Shown: one piece after another, positions 1 through 11,867 of the stretch | How the letters are laid out: every line of letters starts with the position of its first letter | Numbering within the stretch: the first letter of the stretch is position 1 | Source: Cryptomeria japonica | Taxonomy: Eukaryota; Streptophyta; Pinopsida; Cupressales; Cupressaceae | Direction: 5' to 3' | Assembly: GCF_030272615.1 (NCBI RefSeq) | Contig: NC_081405.1 | Coordinates: 606,367,677-606,431,676 of the forward strand | DNA: 64,000 bases | Program-made: the position numbers and the translations under genes | Notes under the pieces: generated by a model | Told to the model about the DNA's origin: nothing | The model's input: the letters and a program-made list of their open reading frames with translations, nothing else | Database searches by the model: none

Positions 1-538
1 GTATCTGTATGGATGAGTATGTACAAAGTGTTGCCACGTTTTTGTGTGATTTTCGATGTTTTCTGATGTTTTTGGATTTTGTGAGACATTTTGAATGTTT
101 TTGGATTTTTGATGATTGCTTGAATGAAGAACTTAATGAATCATAAGACAATGTAGAATCCACTTCCATCAATAGGTTAAAGGCATTGCCCCTAGTTTTA
201 GACATGACTATGAAAAAGCGGGATGCAAGATGTATGGAGTACTATCATAATTGCAGAGGAATAACAAGCCATGGTTTTGGATGGATGGATGTATGTATGA
301 AGTAGATGTGATCGCAACAAGTCTGAAAGACAATGGAGCCATAGCCTTTATGAGTGGCACCTGTTTGCCAGGTTTTCACCATCGTACTTACCCAAGGTGC
401 CACCGGAGTGGTTGTTCACCATTTGGATGCATGATTTTTCTCTTACTCTTTTTGGTGTTTTTGTATTTTCTTCAGGACATTTTTCTGAATGCTTTTGGTA
501 TTTTCTGGTATGCAGGGGAGCCTGATGCTCTGTACAGC
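1..538 (-). other. 3' non-coding part of the Tat-like element
   Basis: This lies after the stop of the integrase frame (stop at 539-541, minus). No conserved domain is visible on either strand. The short ORFs here have no recognisable similarity. I could not find a polypurine tract or an LTR start, so the 3' LTR probably begins left of the window. Confidence 0.5.
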
Positions 539-1630
539 TTAGGTATAAAACTGTTTGAGGTGCATGCTGTTGACTGGATCTGCAAGCAGTTCTCCTTCTG
601 ATGTTGCCAACTGATATGCCCCAGACCTGAACACAGCAGTGACAACATATGGGCCCAGCCAATTTGATTCAAACTTGCCCTGATGTTCTCTATTTGGTTG
701 GTTGCGAGGATTCTCTCGTAGAACAAGATCACCTACCTCAAATGTACGAGGTCTAACTCAGTGATTGTAGCTTCTTCTCATGCACTGCTGATAGGCTTTG
801 AGATGATTGTATGCAGCTTGTCGCTTCTCATCAAGTAATTCTAAGTCTTGGAGGCGTGAGACTCTATATGCTTCATCATCGATGAGATTGTGCAAGGAAA
901 CCCGTAATGATGGTATCTCAACCTCAATAGGTAGAATAGCTTCGACACCATAGACCAATGAGTAGGGAGTTGCGCCTGTAGGGGTTCGAATGCTAGTTCG
1001 ATATGCCCATAGTGCTGGATTCAGTTGAACATGCCAATCACGATCGGCATCATTGACTGTCTTCTTTAGGATCCTCAATATGTTTTTATTGGATGCTTCA
1101 GCCTAACCATTGCCTTGTGGGTAATAGGGAGTGGAAAAGCGGTGTTGGATATGAAATTTCTCACAAAGTTCACGAACATCCTGATTTTTGAAAGGAAGAC
1201 CGTTATCTGTGATGATGGACATGGGTACACCATACGGGCAGATGATGTAGTTGAGGATGAATGAGGTGATCTACTTGTCGGTGACTTGGGTAAGTGGAAC
1301 AGCTTCGATCCACTTTGTGATATATTCGGTGGTGGTAATAATGAATTTATGGCCATTGGATGAAGATAGATGTATTTTACCCACAAGGTCAAGACCCCAT
1401 TGACAAAAAGGCCATGGTGTCGTGATTGGTTGTAGTTCCTGTGCTGGTGCATGTATCAGGTCGCCATGAACTTGACATTTCTTGCATTTTCTGACAAAGT
1501 AGTAGGAATCCTTTTCCATAGATGGCCAATAGTATCCATTGCACAAGAGTTTCTTGGTGAGTGATGGACCACTTGAATGAGTCCCGTAAATGCCTTCATG
1601 GACTTCTTCCAAAGCCTTTGTTATCTCATC
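539..1630 (-). pseudogene. Integrase of the Tat-like gypsy element (broken)
   Basis: The frame holds an N-terminal HHCC zinc finger (YYWPSMEKDSYYFVRKCKKC) and a DDE core. The acids are visible as GLDLVG, ITDNG and AEASNK, and a C-terminal region ends near MHLKQFYT. Integrase would insert the cDNA copy into the host chromosome. The frame is interrupted by a TGA at about 1631, a stop near 1268, a TAG at about 1104 in the conserved GNG(Q)AEA motif, and a stop near 757. It continues the RNase H frame, as expected for one pol polyprotein. No chromodomain is seen at the end, consistent with a Tat rather than a chromovirus assignment. Confidence 0.85.
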
Positions 1631-2878
1631 TCATTCCAGACATCGAAGGAGAGTACCATCAAGACTGTGGCGGTATAAGGTTTCGGCAATAATGGTATAT
1701 CGAGCAGTTTGGCGAATGAAGGTTTTACGTTGGTTATTGGATTGGTTGGGAGGAAGGGCGTGATCGCAGAGATAGGTGTAGAATTCACGATACCATGGGG
1801 ATTCAGAACCTATAAGGTGACATATAATTTCGGATTCAGGGATATCATAAGCAGGAATCCAAAGTTGTTCTACCAAGAACTCATAGTGTGTTGAATTCTG
1901 TGGAAGATCTAGGAGAGATGCGATGGTAGCCATGGCGTCAGCAGCTCGATTTTGATCTCTTGGTATCTGCTCAAAAGTGAGAGTAGTAAATGATGTCTTT
2001 AGAGTGTCCACCATTTGCTTATATGGCATGAGTTTATCATCTTTGGTCTGATATTCATCGATTGCTTGTCGAATGACTAGTTGGGAGTCACCATATACTT
2101 GTAGTTCTTGTAATTTCCATTGTACAGCTAACTTGAGTCCTGTGATCAAGGCCTCATACTCTGCGATGTTGTTGGTGCATGGAAATGTGAGCCTGTAAGA
2201 CTTCGGGATGTTGTCACCTTGGGGTGTGATAAACAGAATGCCTGCCCCCGAGCCATGTCTAGTGTATGAACCATCAAAGTATAGTTTCCATGGTTGTGTT
2301 GTTGTGATCATGAATATCTCTTCATCTAGAAAATTGGAAACAAGAGGATGATCGCCTATGAGAGGTGCATCGACCAACTGATCTGCAATGAATTGCCCTT
2401 TGATGGCTTTACAGTCTACATACTCGATGTCAAATTCACTTAAAATCATCACCCATTTGGCCAAGCAGCCTGTCAATGCCACTTTGCTGAGTAAATACTT
2501 GAGTGGATCAATCTTTGCAATGAGTTGTACTTTGTGGGTTAACAGATAGTGCCTCAGTTTAGTGGCTGCTAAGATTACTGCTAGGCAAGCTCACTCAATA
2601 GGTGTGTAATTGAGTTCATAGCCCACCAGTGTGCAAGAGATGTAGTAAACAGCACACTCTTTTCCTTCTACATTATGTTGTGCCAGTAGTACTGCCAATG
2701 CTGTACTTGTTGCTGAGATATAGAGTAACAATGGTCTACTTGGATCTGGTGGCATCAGCAATGGTGGATTCATGAGATAGTCTTTAAGTTTCTGAAATGC
2801 TTGTTGGCATCGGGCATCCCACTGAAAGCGGATGTTCTTGTGTAGCAGATGTGTAAATGGGTGACACTTATCAACCAA
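1631..2878 (-). pseudogene. Dual RNase H region: degenerate gypsy RNase H followed by archaeal-type RNase H
   Basis: The first half (about 2878-2365) is the usual gypsy RNase H. It has PLLLYISATSTALAVLLAQ, where the first catalytic aspartate is replaced, and KLRHYLLTHKV. The second half (about 2293-1907) is an archaeal-type RNase H with all four expected acids: KLYFDGSYTRHGSG, NNIAEYEALITGLKLA, VYGDSQLVIRQ and NRAADAMA. In Tat-group elements the second domain is thought to take over RNA removal while the first decays, and the residues here fit that. A TGA after TPIE and a short gap near 2480-2590 break the listed frames, but all pieces lie in the same phase. Confidence 0.88.
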
Positions 2879-2908
2879 TTGTGCAATGAATCTTCGGATG
2901 GATTGAAG

Positions 2909-3877
2909 TCACCCTTGTAATGTTCTTAGCTGACTAATATTCTTTGGTGGTGGCATATCCATGATTGCCTTTACCTTTGCTGGGTCGACCTCAATACCTT
3001 TGCTTGAGACAATGTATCCCAGAAGTTTCCCGAAGGTTACTCCAAAGACACATTTCTTTAGGTTGAGTCGAACATGATATTGTTCCAGTCTATCAAATAT
3101 TTTATCTAAGATGTGGAGATGCCCTTCTCTGGTGAGAGATTTTGCTAGTAAGTCATCCACATAATCTTCCATCATAGTATGCATCATGTCATGGAAGATG
3201 GTGGTCATTGCTCTTTGATAGGTTGCTCCTGCATTCTTGAGACCGAAAGGCATTACATTCCAGCAATATGTGCCCCATGGACAGGTGAAGGCTGTCTTAT
3301 GTTGATCTTCTGGTGCAATCTTTATCTGATTATATCCTGAAAAGCCATCCATAAGTGAAAGCATGGCATGTCCCACTATCAGATCCACTATGATGTCGAT
3401 ATTTGGAAGGGGGAAGTCATCCTTAGGATAGGCCTTATTCAGATCTCTGAAGTCAGTACAAATGCGGATGCCCCCTTTTGGTTTGCCAACAGGCACAATA
3501 TTGGAGATCCATTCTGCATAATCAATTGGTCTAATGAATCCAACATCTAGGAGTTTCTTGAGTTCTGTTTTGACTAGTACTGCAATTTAAGGATGCATCT
3601 TACGAAGCTTTTGCTTGACAGGTTTGGCTCCTTCTGCTACGGTAAGGTGATGGATGACTAAATCAGGATCAAGCCCAGGCATGTCTGCATATGACCATGC
3701 AAAGTTGATCTGACGCTTCTGGAAGAACTCTATAAATTTAGGCTGTTCCTCTGGAGTGAGAAGAGATGCCAAATGTATGAGGTGAGGATTTTCAAGAGTC
3801 CCCACATTGAATTCTTTGGTTTCCTCAATGAGAATCAAACCCTTCCTCCTCAGGCGCCTTAGAGAGGTTTTCACCAT
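2909..3877 (-). pseudogene. Reverse transcriptase of the Tat-like gypsy element (broken)
   Basis: The N-terminal part (3877-3587) holds the pre-RT stretch INFAWSYADMPGLDPDLVIHH. After one stop at 3587 the RT palm follows: GGIRICTDFRDLNKA, LSLMDGFSGYNQIKI, MPFGLKNAGATYQRAM and the catalytic box MEDYVDDLL, then LGYIVSSKGIEVDP. The YVDD box is intact. The stop at the end (LQG-stop-LQSIRRF) sits where related elements have arginine, fitting CGA to TGA decay. It is in frame with the RNase H and integrase that follow and in the same phase as gag. Confidence 0.92.
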
Positions 3878-5112
3878 TGGATACGCTCTTTCTTTTTACT
3901 TTTGTTGGATCAAACAGTGCCACAGTGTGGTTTTCACTGGAAGATCCATGCTTTATTGTTATATTTTTGTAGCTGAAAGGTTTGGCATCCGCCCCAAAGT
4001 ATGCTGCACTATTAAGTTCAATGGCGAATCCAGCTTTGTGATCCCCGCTGGGTAGGTTCATCATTTTGGAAGAGGTCAAGACATGGGGGATTTGGTTGGT
4101 TCCATTCGATGAGTTCAGGGTGGATAATGGGCATTACTTCATCGATTAGGTTAAGTGTGTTAGATGTATCAGTGAGGGTTAAGATGTTATGGTGAAGGTC
4201 ATTAATGGTACTCTCCCTGTCAGAATCAGGCGTAGGATGAGACGTAGGGTCTGTGGAAGATGTTTCCAGTTCAGGAACCCAAGTGGTCTTTATCTGTGCT
4301 TCTCCATAAACAGGGATATCTTTGCATGGTGGAGGTAGTGATGCATCTTCCTCATCTGAAGTGTTAAGCTGTATAGAATCAAATTCCCACTCATGTGAGT
4401 CGGTATCTGAGTCACTTTCCAGCATTCGATTACTATACCATACTGGGATGTCTTTTGAATTAAATAATGCAGGTGTGATTGGTTGATGTACCTTTGTAGT
4501 GATCGGTGTTGCAGGAAGGTCGATGGGGATTAAAGGATCTGGTACGGGGAGTATCGGTAGTGTTGACTCAGTGGCTTCTGCTAGAACTACTGGTGTCATA
4601 GATGCTGCTACGGGTCCCAATATAGTTGTTGCTGCTAATGGTACTATTGATGGGATTACTGGTTCGCTTGGTGGGATGATTGACATTGGTGATAGTTGTG
4701 TTGGGATTCTGAGCCTTGATGGGGCAGTTGTGATGGTGCTCGATGTTGCTTTGATAATGAAAGGTACCCTTTTGGTAGTAGGTTGATATAATGGTTTGCT
4801 GGGTTTTCCTTTGAATTTGAGTTTAGGAAAGATCTCTTTTTTAAAGCCTAGGCCTGTATTACCTTTGGGCTTTAATTCTGGTAGCAAAGGTTCATGTCAT
4901 CCTTGTTTGCAATATCCCAAAGCACTCTGACCATCATATCCCATTCTTTGCATAATGAGGAGACCTTTGTCATACCGATCCGTAGGAAGTCTAACTTGTG
5001 GTATATCAGTGGTGATGGGATCTTTATAGATCCAGTCCGCTAAGTCCTCATCTTGGGTTTCTTCTTCTTGAATCTTTCCAAGGATGAAAGGTGTCAAAGC
5101 ACATGCTGGCAT
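3878..5112 (-). pseudogene. G-patch motif and Pro/Thr/Ser-rich linker between protease and RT
   Basis: From 5112 the frame reads a short acidic stretch, then QRMGYDGQSALGYCKQG, a TGA stop at about 4897, and on to KGNTGLGF. The spacing of glycines and hydrophobics matches a G-patch, an RNA-binding glycine-rich motif of about 45 residues. It is followed by roughly 250 residues rich in Pro, Thr, Ser and Ile (4800-4100) with an acidic patch (ESDSDTDSHEWEFD), probably a flexible linker. The phase is that of protease, not RT, so a further shift (programmed or mutational) is needed before 3877. A short piece in the third frame (4079-3825) joins the two. Confidence 0.6.
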
Positions 5113-5133
5113 GATCAGTGGTTGCTGGAGTAC

Positions 5134-5778
5134 CTACTGTGGTTTACCATGTGTTCTAGGAGAAATGGACATTTGTCCCACACAAAAGAGTTGACTCAAG
5201 TTGTATTCCCCAGGACCTTCCTCTGCTATCTTCATCTTAAGCTTTTCTTGCTTTGGTATAGTGGTGTTTGAACTGACAAGAGAGGTAGGACTTATATATG
5301 ATGTGGAAGAAATGGCTTCTCTATTATTAGGAATGGTAATCTCTGGTTGATGGTTGATATTATGGCAATATGCAAAGGGATTTGCATCGCCCAAGATTGT
5401 GATCTCTACACCATTATGTGGGAACTTGATACATTGATGATAGGTAGATGGAACGGCTTGCATGGCATGTATCCAGGGTCTCCCTAACAATATATTATAT
5501 GGCAGAGGAAGGTCCAGAACCTGACAGATGATGTGCTTTACCACAGGGCCCACTCGGATTGGCAGTACCACAGCTCCTTTGGATGAACACTCTGCATCAT
5601 CATAGGCTTTAATTGTGATCTTCTTATGGGGATCTACTGATTCTATGGCATATCCCAATGTTGTGACCAACTGTAGTGTACAAATATTCAGGCCTGCTCC
5701 ATTATCAATCAAGACTCGCTTGATCCTATTCAATGTGTAGTGAAGCGTTATGAGGTTGCTGGAAAGAAGAGTTATCAC
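5134..5778 (-). pseudogene. Aspartic protease of the Tat-like gypsy element
   Basis: The active-site region reads VLIDNGAGLNICTL, the D-x-G-A form common in plant gypsy proteases. The second signature follows about 70 residues later as YNILLGRPWIHAMQAVPST. The role is to cleave the gag-pol polyprotein. The frame overlaps the end of gag (gag stop at 5726) by at least 50 nt and is in another phase (+1 relative to gag), which could be a frameshift site or an old indel. A stop at 5134 separates it from the G-patch stretch, which continues in the same phase. Confidence 0.85.
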
Positions 5779-7747
5779 TTTCGGAAAAAGTGAGACAAGG
5801 TGATGACTTTAGACTTCCAACCATGGCTTGAAATTGGTTTGTATTCAGATTTGCAGGGACTGATGCCTCTTGGAGTGCTTGATCCAAGATAGTTTTATGA
5901 GATGGCGATAGGTGCAATAGCTCTAAAATGGATATAAGCGCAGGGGTTTTGTCTAATTGTTCCACAAGATTGTATTGCTTTGGGATGGAGGTGGTGCCTT
6001 GTGGAGCTGCCTTTATGGTAACCTTACCGCGATGTGTAACAACATTGCAATTTGAGTTGGGATTTTTGAAGGTTATGGTTGCAACTTGTTCACTGGTATC
6101 ATACAAATGATTTACAGTGTAATTATACGCAGCCTGCGTATAATCTATGGTATCAATGCCTCGCCTGGAAGTGGAAGGACCCATTTGATCTTGTGATGGA
6201 AGTGGATTTTTGAACATTAGATGATTATTATTTGTTGTTTTTGGGTCATGTCCTTCAATTTCAATTTCTCCTCCATCAATAAGATCCTGAATGAGATCTT
6301 TTAATCGGTGACAATTACTTGTCTTGTGTCCTCTTCCTTGATGGAATTCATAGTGTTCAGTATCTCTCCACCATGCGGGTTTGACCTGAGGCTCATAGTT
6401 TGATAGTTTAGGTAGAGTGACCAAATTTTGAGAAATGAGTTGTCGCAATACCGTTTCAATGGGTTCCCCTAAGGGAGTGTATGTTTGTTTCTGTTTTTGC
6501 TGATGAGGTCTAGGTTCATTATGAGATGTGATGCGACCTTGATTGGAAGGAACATTTGTGTTATTCTGAGGAGGAGGGTTTTGTCCTGCAAACCGAACCA
6601 CAGGTTGTGTATTTTAAATAGTCCAGGCATCCACAACCCCATCATTGACGATATTCTTGTTTTTATTCCAGAAGTTTGGTTTATCGCTATTGAAGCGTGG
6701 ATGAGGACCATCTTTTGGTTCATTAAAGATTTTGATGAGTCCTTTCTTGATAAGTGCCCTTTCACATTTCAAACCCTTGGTGATCATATCATTAAAAGAG
6801 TCTGTGTCTTTGACATCCAGGTGAAATTCCATTTCTTCATTTAAGTTGGAAATGAATATTTCCACTAGTTCTCATTCAGGTAACTGAAGAGAATGTCTGC
6901 TAGACATTTGACGCCATCGTTGCAGGAATACTGAGAATAGTTCACCTAGTTTTTGTTTGGTGTTGCACAGATCGGCCATGGTGATGTCGCATTCAATGTT
7001 ATGAGAGTAATGAGCTAGAAACTTCTGGATGAGTTCCTCAAATGTTCTAATGCCACCTGGTAGTCGGGAAAACCATGATGTGGTTGTTCCTCCCAATCTT
7101 TGGGGAAAAAGGCGCATTAGGTATGTGTCTTCATATGCCACTTCGAGACAAGCAGAATGAAATTCTCTGACATGATCACGGGGATCTCCCTTTCCTCTAT
7201 ATTTTTGAAATTTGGGTGTTTCGAATCCTTGTGGAAAGGGTGGCATATAAAGATTCCTATCAAAAGGATAGGGACAGATGTCATTGAGTGAGAATTGGTT
7301 AGTCTTGACACCGCTATGAAGTTGTTGGGCGAGATTCTCGACTTGTTGCCACAACATCTCCATTTCATTTGGAGGAGGAGGTGGTGGGTTACCTTGAGGA
7401 ATGTTATATCTGATGGGATCTCTACCTCTTTCCTCTTCATGGCAACTTTTTCTTTCTGATGCTTGTCTTAATTGGGCAAGATCAAAGTCAGAGGGGAGTT
7501 TTGCTCCTTCTTGAGCGAGTTTTAAGAAGTGAACATCCGCATTTCTCTTGAGTATTTCATCAAATAGTCTGTTAAAGAGAGGGTTATGCTGAGCCCTTTC
7601 TATTGTTGTAGGAGTAGGAGTACTTGGGTTTTCGTCATTTGCATTTCCTCCAAGTGCTTCTTGAAATTCATTGAGATTTTCTTCTTCTTCTTCTTCTTCT
7701 TCCATTTCTATTTCTCGTTGCCTTGACTGTGATCGGGTTTGGGCCAT
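5726..7747 (-). pseudogene. Gag of the Tat-like gypsy element
   Basis: I chose the start at 7747 because MAQTRSQSRQREIEME opens a gag-like protein. An upstream ATG at 7852 adds only a leader-like stretch. The order is an acidic N terminus with a run of glutamates, a poly-Pro tract, the retrotransposon gag core (GKGDPRDHVREFHSACLEVA and TTTSWFSRLPGGIRTFEELI), and a late Cys/His element EFHQGRGHKTSNCHRLKDLI. The last resembles the single zinc-binding element of Tat gags, with its first Cys changed to Tyr. Stops at about 6866 and 6605 interrupt it, but all three pieces share one phase. The protein would form the virus-like particle that packages element RNA. Confidence 0.85.
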
Positions 7748-8195
7748 TTTGCTTATGAGTCTTTGTTGAAATTGAGTGAAAATGATGATGAGTTTTTGAT
7801 GAAATGAGAGATTGATGGTTGGTGAATTGTGTTGCATGTAGATCTCTAGCACTTTTAAGGTAGATGTAACCGAAATTCCTTCTTTGAATTGCTTGCTTGT
7901 TTGATAAGATTTTGATGTGATAAGGTGTAGAGAAATCTGAGATGTGTTACAGATTGAACTACCTAGTAATGAGAGGATTCACTCATGAACTAGTTTTAAC
8001 CTGCGTAGATGTGTTTCTTAGGATGAGCTTATCCTAGATGTAGAAACAATCTAAAAAGTGATGTGATATGTTTGATTCAAGCAATATCTAAAAGAGAACT
8101 TTGGGACAAGAACCTCTTAATGTTTTGAGAGTTGGAATGGATTGATGATGAAATGATGATGTATGAGTAAGATAATGGATGAAATATTTTCAACT

Positions 8196-8718
8196 TCAAT
8201 AAAAACTTTGTGTCACAAATGGGACAAACTCTATCTCTTCTCTTTCGGGTGTTGGTGGTATTTCTTGAGCTGTGTTGTATGTGATACAGACGTTTGGGAA
8301 AAAGTTGGGATTAATATTACCTCCTTGGTTTTTGTGATAACTCAAAGCTCTATATTGCATAAATGCTCTGTGGTTCAATGATTCTAAATCAAATTCGTTT
8401 GTTTTGCCTTGAAGGTAGAGGCGCATGTGATGCAGAAAAACTCTATGAGAGACGAAGATTTGTCTATTTATATAGAAGAATTTCCTCCTTTGGATCAAAG
8501 CCTTTGAGCTTAATGGTCTTCTTTTGATATTCTAATGACGCTTCTTCTTTCGCAAGATGTGAAGAATGGTCATAAAATTTGACTCTTTGTTGTTTGCACT
8601 TTCTTTTTGGTATTTTGGGTTGTTTTGAAAAATGTTTGGTTGGATGAATACTTTGTTTTTGGGAGTGATTTTCTTTTGATGTTTCTTTGACAAGAAAACA
8701 AAGCAAGCACACAAACAC
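8196..8718 (-). CDS. Possible leader ORF(s) upstream of gag, function unknown
   Basis: Two short minus-strand ORFs overlap here: 84 residues at 8718-8464 (lysine-rich) and 100 residues at 8498-8196, containing VSHRVFLHHMRLYLQGK and LNHRAFMQYRALSYHKNQ. They sit between the 5' LTR and gag. Some Tat/Ogre elements carry an extra ORF there, so position is the main argument. The two are in different phases and could be halves of one frame broken by an indel. I recognise no domain, and chance ORFs of this size are possible. Confidence 0.3.
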
Positions 8719-10284
8719 AAGAATGTAGCCTCAAAGGCACAAATGAGTATGGGTCTAGATCAACCCAATCCTTGGACTTGTATATGACCCTTCCTTTAGA
8801 TGTATTTTAAGGTGTATTCCCAAAGCCTGAAGTTGGCTCAATTTGCACTTGGTCTTTAAAACGAACACACTTCAAACACTTTTTATCCCTAAGGTCAAAT
8901 GGCCAGTTGTGATAAATTTAGCCCACATCTTGATATTTCTTCGACTTTGGTACTACATACCTTATGAATCTCGCTGTGGCAGGTAAGGATGCGATATACT
9001 AAGTCTTGCATGAGCATAACAAATAGATGATCCCTATGATGGGGGAGTCACCACTTTTATCAAGCCACAAGTGACTTTTCAAAAAGCTATGTTTCTACTC
9101 AAGGAAATATGTATGGTGAGTATCTTGGGAGCAAAACCATCTATGCTCTTGCACTAAATTATATCGCAAATATCCTCAATCAATAGAACATGTGGGCTAC
9201 TACTTAAAGGTGTTTAGTCATGTTCGATGTTTTTGGACATAAGTTCATTCTGCAGTGAGTCACTTAAGAGCCTTGTAACTAGTGGTGGGGCCCGTTTGTC
9301 CTTTCGGCCAGTTACACTGTAGGAACAGCTATACCCAAGGCTACAGCTTTCGCTCTCACCTGATTTCTATAGTAGCTCGAAGGATTTACCGGTCGAGGTC
9401 GTTCCCAAGAGTATCGATCCCTTGGCAGGCCTCTCTTAAAAAGATAAAATTTGAGTGTTACTAACACTTTTCTCTTGCACCTAGCACCACGAAAGCCAAG
9501 GGAGAGGATAGTGTGTGTTAGAGGTAGGACCACTCGACCGACATTTTGCACAAGCGTGCCAACACACGAAAAATACTTGTTCTTTTTAACCCATCATCGC
9601 AAATGTGGTCTAACTATTTTGGAGATGTTGCTCCAACAATCATGATGTTCTTTTTAACTTCAAAGGCAATATGCTGTAATCTAGAAATGGGAAGTCCTAG
9701 TCAACTTAACAAAAAGCATGTTTTACTTGAAGTAAATCGCTTGAAAGAATTGGAACAAGTGGATTGTAAGTTTTTAATTGCACCAAAATGTGAAGTGTGG
9801 CTTATAAATTCTTTAGTTTGATGCAAGGAAATCAAATTGTTGATTTTAAGCCCCAAAAGAAAATGAGTCCTAACTTGCAATGAAAGCAAATGTTTCTTTT
9901 GTTCAATTTTTAATGCACCAAAAGACGAGTGAGTCTAACTAGAAAACAAGGAAGATTTGTTTTTGTTCAAGTTTTAAAAGCACCAAAAAGACAAGTTTGA
10001 TTTTTTTATGGTGAGTTTTAAACCTGCACAAACAACAAATTGTTAGTAAAATCTATGTCCAAGGGGGGCTTCCACAAGCCTAAAATTTTCAATTTTTTTT
10101 GGTTACAAGGTGATTTTTACGACATTCTATTACAATAGCGCTAGTCTGTGTTTGAATAGAAGTTCTATTTAACTCAAAAGCACTAAAAGAAGGGAAAAGA
10201 TAGAGAGGCAAAAGCGCTGAAAAAGGGTAAATAGCACCAAAACAATGTCAAAAGTGCCAAAACTGTACCAAAAGTGTTGAACTT

Positions 10285-10390
10285 GAGACAATAGCGCTAT
10301 TGTAAGAACAATAGCGCTATTGTAAGAACAATAGCGCTAAAAGCATAAGTGTCGATAGCGCTAGAACGAGTTCAATAGCGCCAAAACGCA
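10285..10390. repeat. Short tandem repeat of the palindrome AATAGCGCTATT
   Basis: A 20-bp unit, ATAGCGCTATTGTAAGAACA, runs about two and a half times from 10291. Further AATAGCG or GATAGCGCTA copies follow to about 10390, and a lone copy occurs at 10133. AATAGCGCTATT is its own reverse complement. It lies in the leader of the Tat-like element, about 70-170 bp downstream of the PBS. Confidence 0.8.
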
Positions 10391-10460
10391 ACCTGTGTGA
10401 CATTTTCAACATTCAAACATGTTAGTTTTTTTAAAAAAATGATATTTTGCTACTTGGATT

Positions 10461-10476
10461 CACGTCGGGTTCACCA
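10461..10476 (-). other. Primer-binding site of the Tat-like element
   Basis: Read on the minus strand this is TGGTGAACCCGACGTG, beginning with the TGG complementary to a tRNA CCA end. It lies 2 bp inside the LTR end (minus strand ...GGCATCA). I cannot name the primer tRNA with certainty. Confidence 0.6.
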
Positions 10477-10478
10477 AA

Positions 10479-11862
10479 TGATGCCCTGCTAAATGGACAA
10501 GGTTAGTCTAAGAGAAACAACACAAAACACACAAGAAAATCGTTACTGTTATTTAATCAAAAAGTAATCTAAACAGGCATATCGAGAGAGACACTAAAAT
10601 CATGCTAATATATCTAACTAATGAAACAAAGATAATGAGGCATCTCCAAATACCTCTTAGCATGTTCTTAGCTCCTTCTCCCTTGTTCCTCTCCTCTCCA
10701 AGTTCCAAAATAGTGTAGCTCTCAGCAGCTTTTTGCACTATGGATGCTTATGGAGGATTGAGATTGGAATGTTGCTCTAAATGTAAATAAAGCAAATATT
10801 AAGCTATTGATACTAAAATGATTGATTTTATCCAAAATGACAATATATGAGTTAATTATGCTAAAATGCTCTCTTAAAATGCCTATAGCTTAAATGCATA
10901 CAAGTTTTCAGGATCTGGATTATGAAGAAATGGGCTTTATTTATAGGAAAAATGGAGCAATGGATGGTTGAGATTGAGTAATCTCAACAAGGGTCAGGAT
11001 TGAATGATTTCAAATCCATGTGAGGGCTTTCAACCCAATCCCAGGATGACAAGTGTCAATGCCAGATAGGTTGAGAGGGGAGGGAATAAGCATTAAATGC
11101 TTGATATGACTTTGGAAGTTAAAGTCAAGGTTGGTTGAATGAATAAACTCTTTATTCAAAGAATAAAACTTTTATCCAATGGATAAACTCTTGTGCAAAT
11201 GTGAAATGGAGGAATATGGTCAAAACAATAAATGTTTGGGGAGACAAGTTTGAAATAACCATAAATGGTTATGTAAGAGCCATAAATGGTCATGTAAGAG
11301 CCATTAGTGGTCTTGGAAGACTTTGGGGGTTAATTTGTTGAACACACAAAGCATTAAATGCTTTTCAAAGACTTTGGAGTCTTTGAGAAGTGACTTCATT
11401 TTGCTTAGGAATGTGACAATAATTAGGCGATGGATTACGCTAATTAGGAAGGGGTTAGAAGAATCTAGAAGGGGATTAGATTTTGCAAGTGGATTTGGTG
11501 GGTGAGGGAAAATAGGATTTTATTAAAATAAAAATTCATTTATTTCAATAAATGTGTGCAAGTTGCATTTGTAGGAAAATGCAAGTGGGGTGGGGATAAT
11601 GATTTAAATAAATGTTTTATTTAATTTATTTAAAAGAAGAAAAGGGGATTTTATTAAATAAATAGATTTTATTTATTTAATTGATTTGCATTTGGTTTAA
11701 TGAGTTAATTAAAATAAATTGAATAATTTATTTAATTAATAGAAGAATGTTTGGGGATGAATTAATTAAATATTTATTTAATTAACTGATGGCTAGTGGA
11801 TTTTTAATCAAATAAATAGCGTTTATTTATTTAATTAAGCTGGACAGATTTGTGTGACTACA
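10479..11862 (-). repeat. 5' LTR of the Tat-like gypsy element
   Basis: On the minus strand this 1384-bp LTR would begin TGTAGTCACAC at 11862 and end GGGCATCA at 10479, directly before the PBS. The part 11510-11840 is made of AT-rich runs of TTTATTTAAT type. No second copy is in the window, so the boundaries rest on TG...CA ends, the PBS and the junction with the next LTR at 11868. Confidence 0.6.
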
Positions 11863-11867
11863 CCAAT

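Larger units (their letters stand above)
7748..10460 (-). other. Long untranslated leader of the Tat-like element
   Basis: About 2.7 kb separates the PBS from gag, long for a gypsy element but usual in the Tat/Ogre group. It holds no known domain. Small ORFs at 8196-8718 are listed separately, and a repeat of a short palindrome lies near its upstream end. The stretch 9270-9600 is richer in G+C than its surroundings and has no coding signal. Confidence 0.55.
1..11862 (-). mobile_element. Tat-like Ty3/gypsy LTR retrotransposon, 3' end beyond the window
   Basis: Read on the minus strand, the order is LTR (10479-11862), PBS, leader of about 2.7 kb, gag, aspartic protease, G-patch, linker, RT, degenerate RNase H, archaeal-type RNase H and integrase. 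RT before integrase places it in Ty3/gypsy. An archaeal-type RNase H after the ordinary one is the known mark of the Tat/Ogre group. The 3' LTR is not seen and must lie left of position 1. The coding region carries several in-frame stops and frame changes, so this copy is dead. Its right end abuts the LTR at 11868 with only CCAAT between them. Confidence 0.85.

Noticed and set aside
4499-4786. 95-residue plus-strand ORF rich in Gly, Val and Ile
   Set aside because: It is the antisense shadow of the Pro/Thr-rich linker of the Tat-like element and has no domain of its own.
9270-9600. GC-richer stretch resembling an RNA gene or a host exon
   Set aside because: No rRNA or tRNA pattern and no conserved frame. 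It is inside the Tat-like leader.
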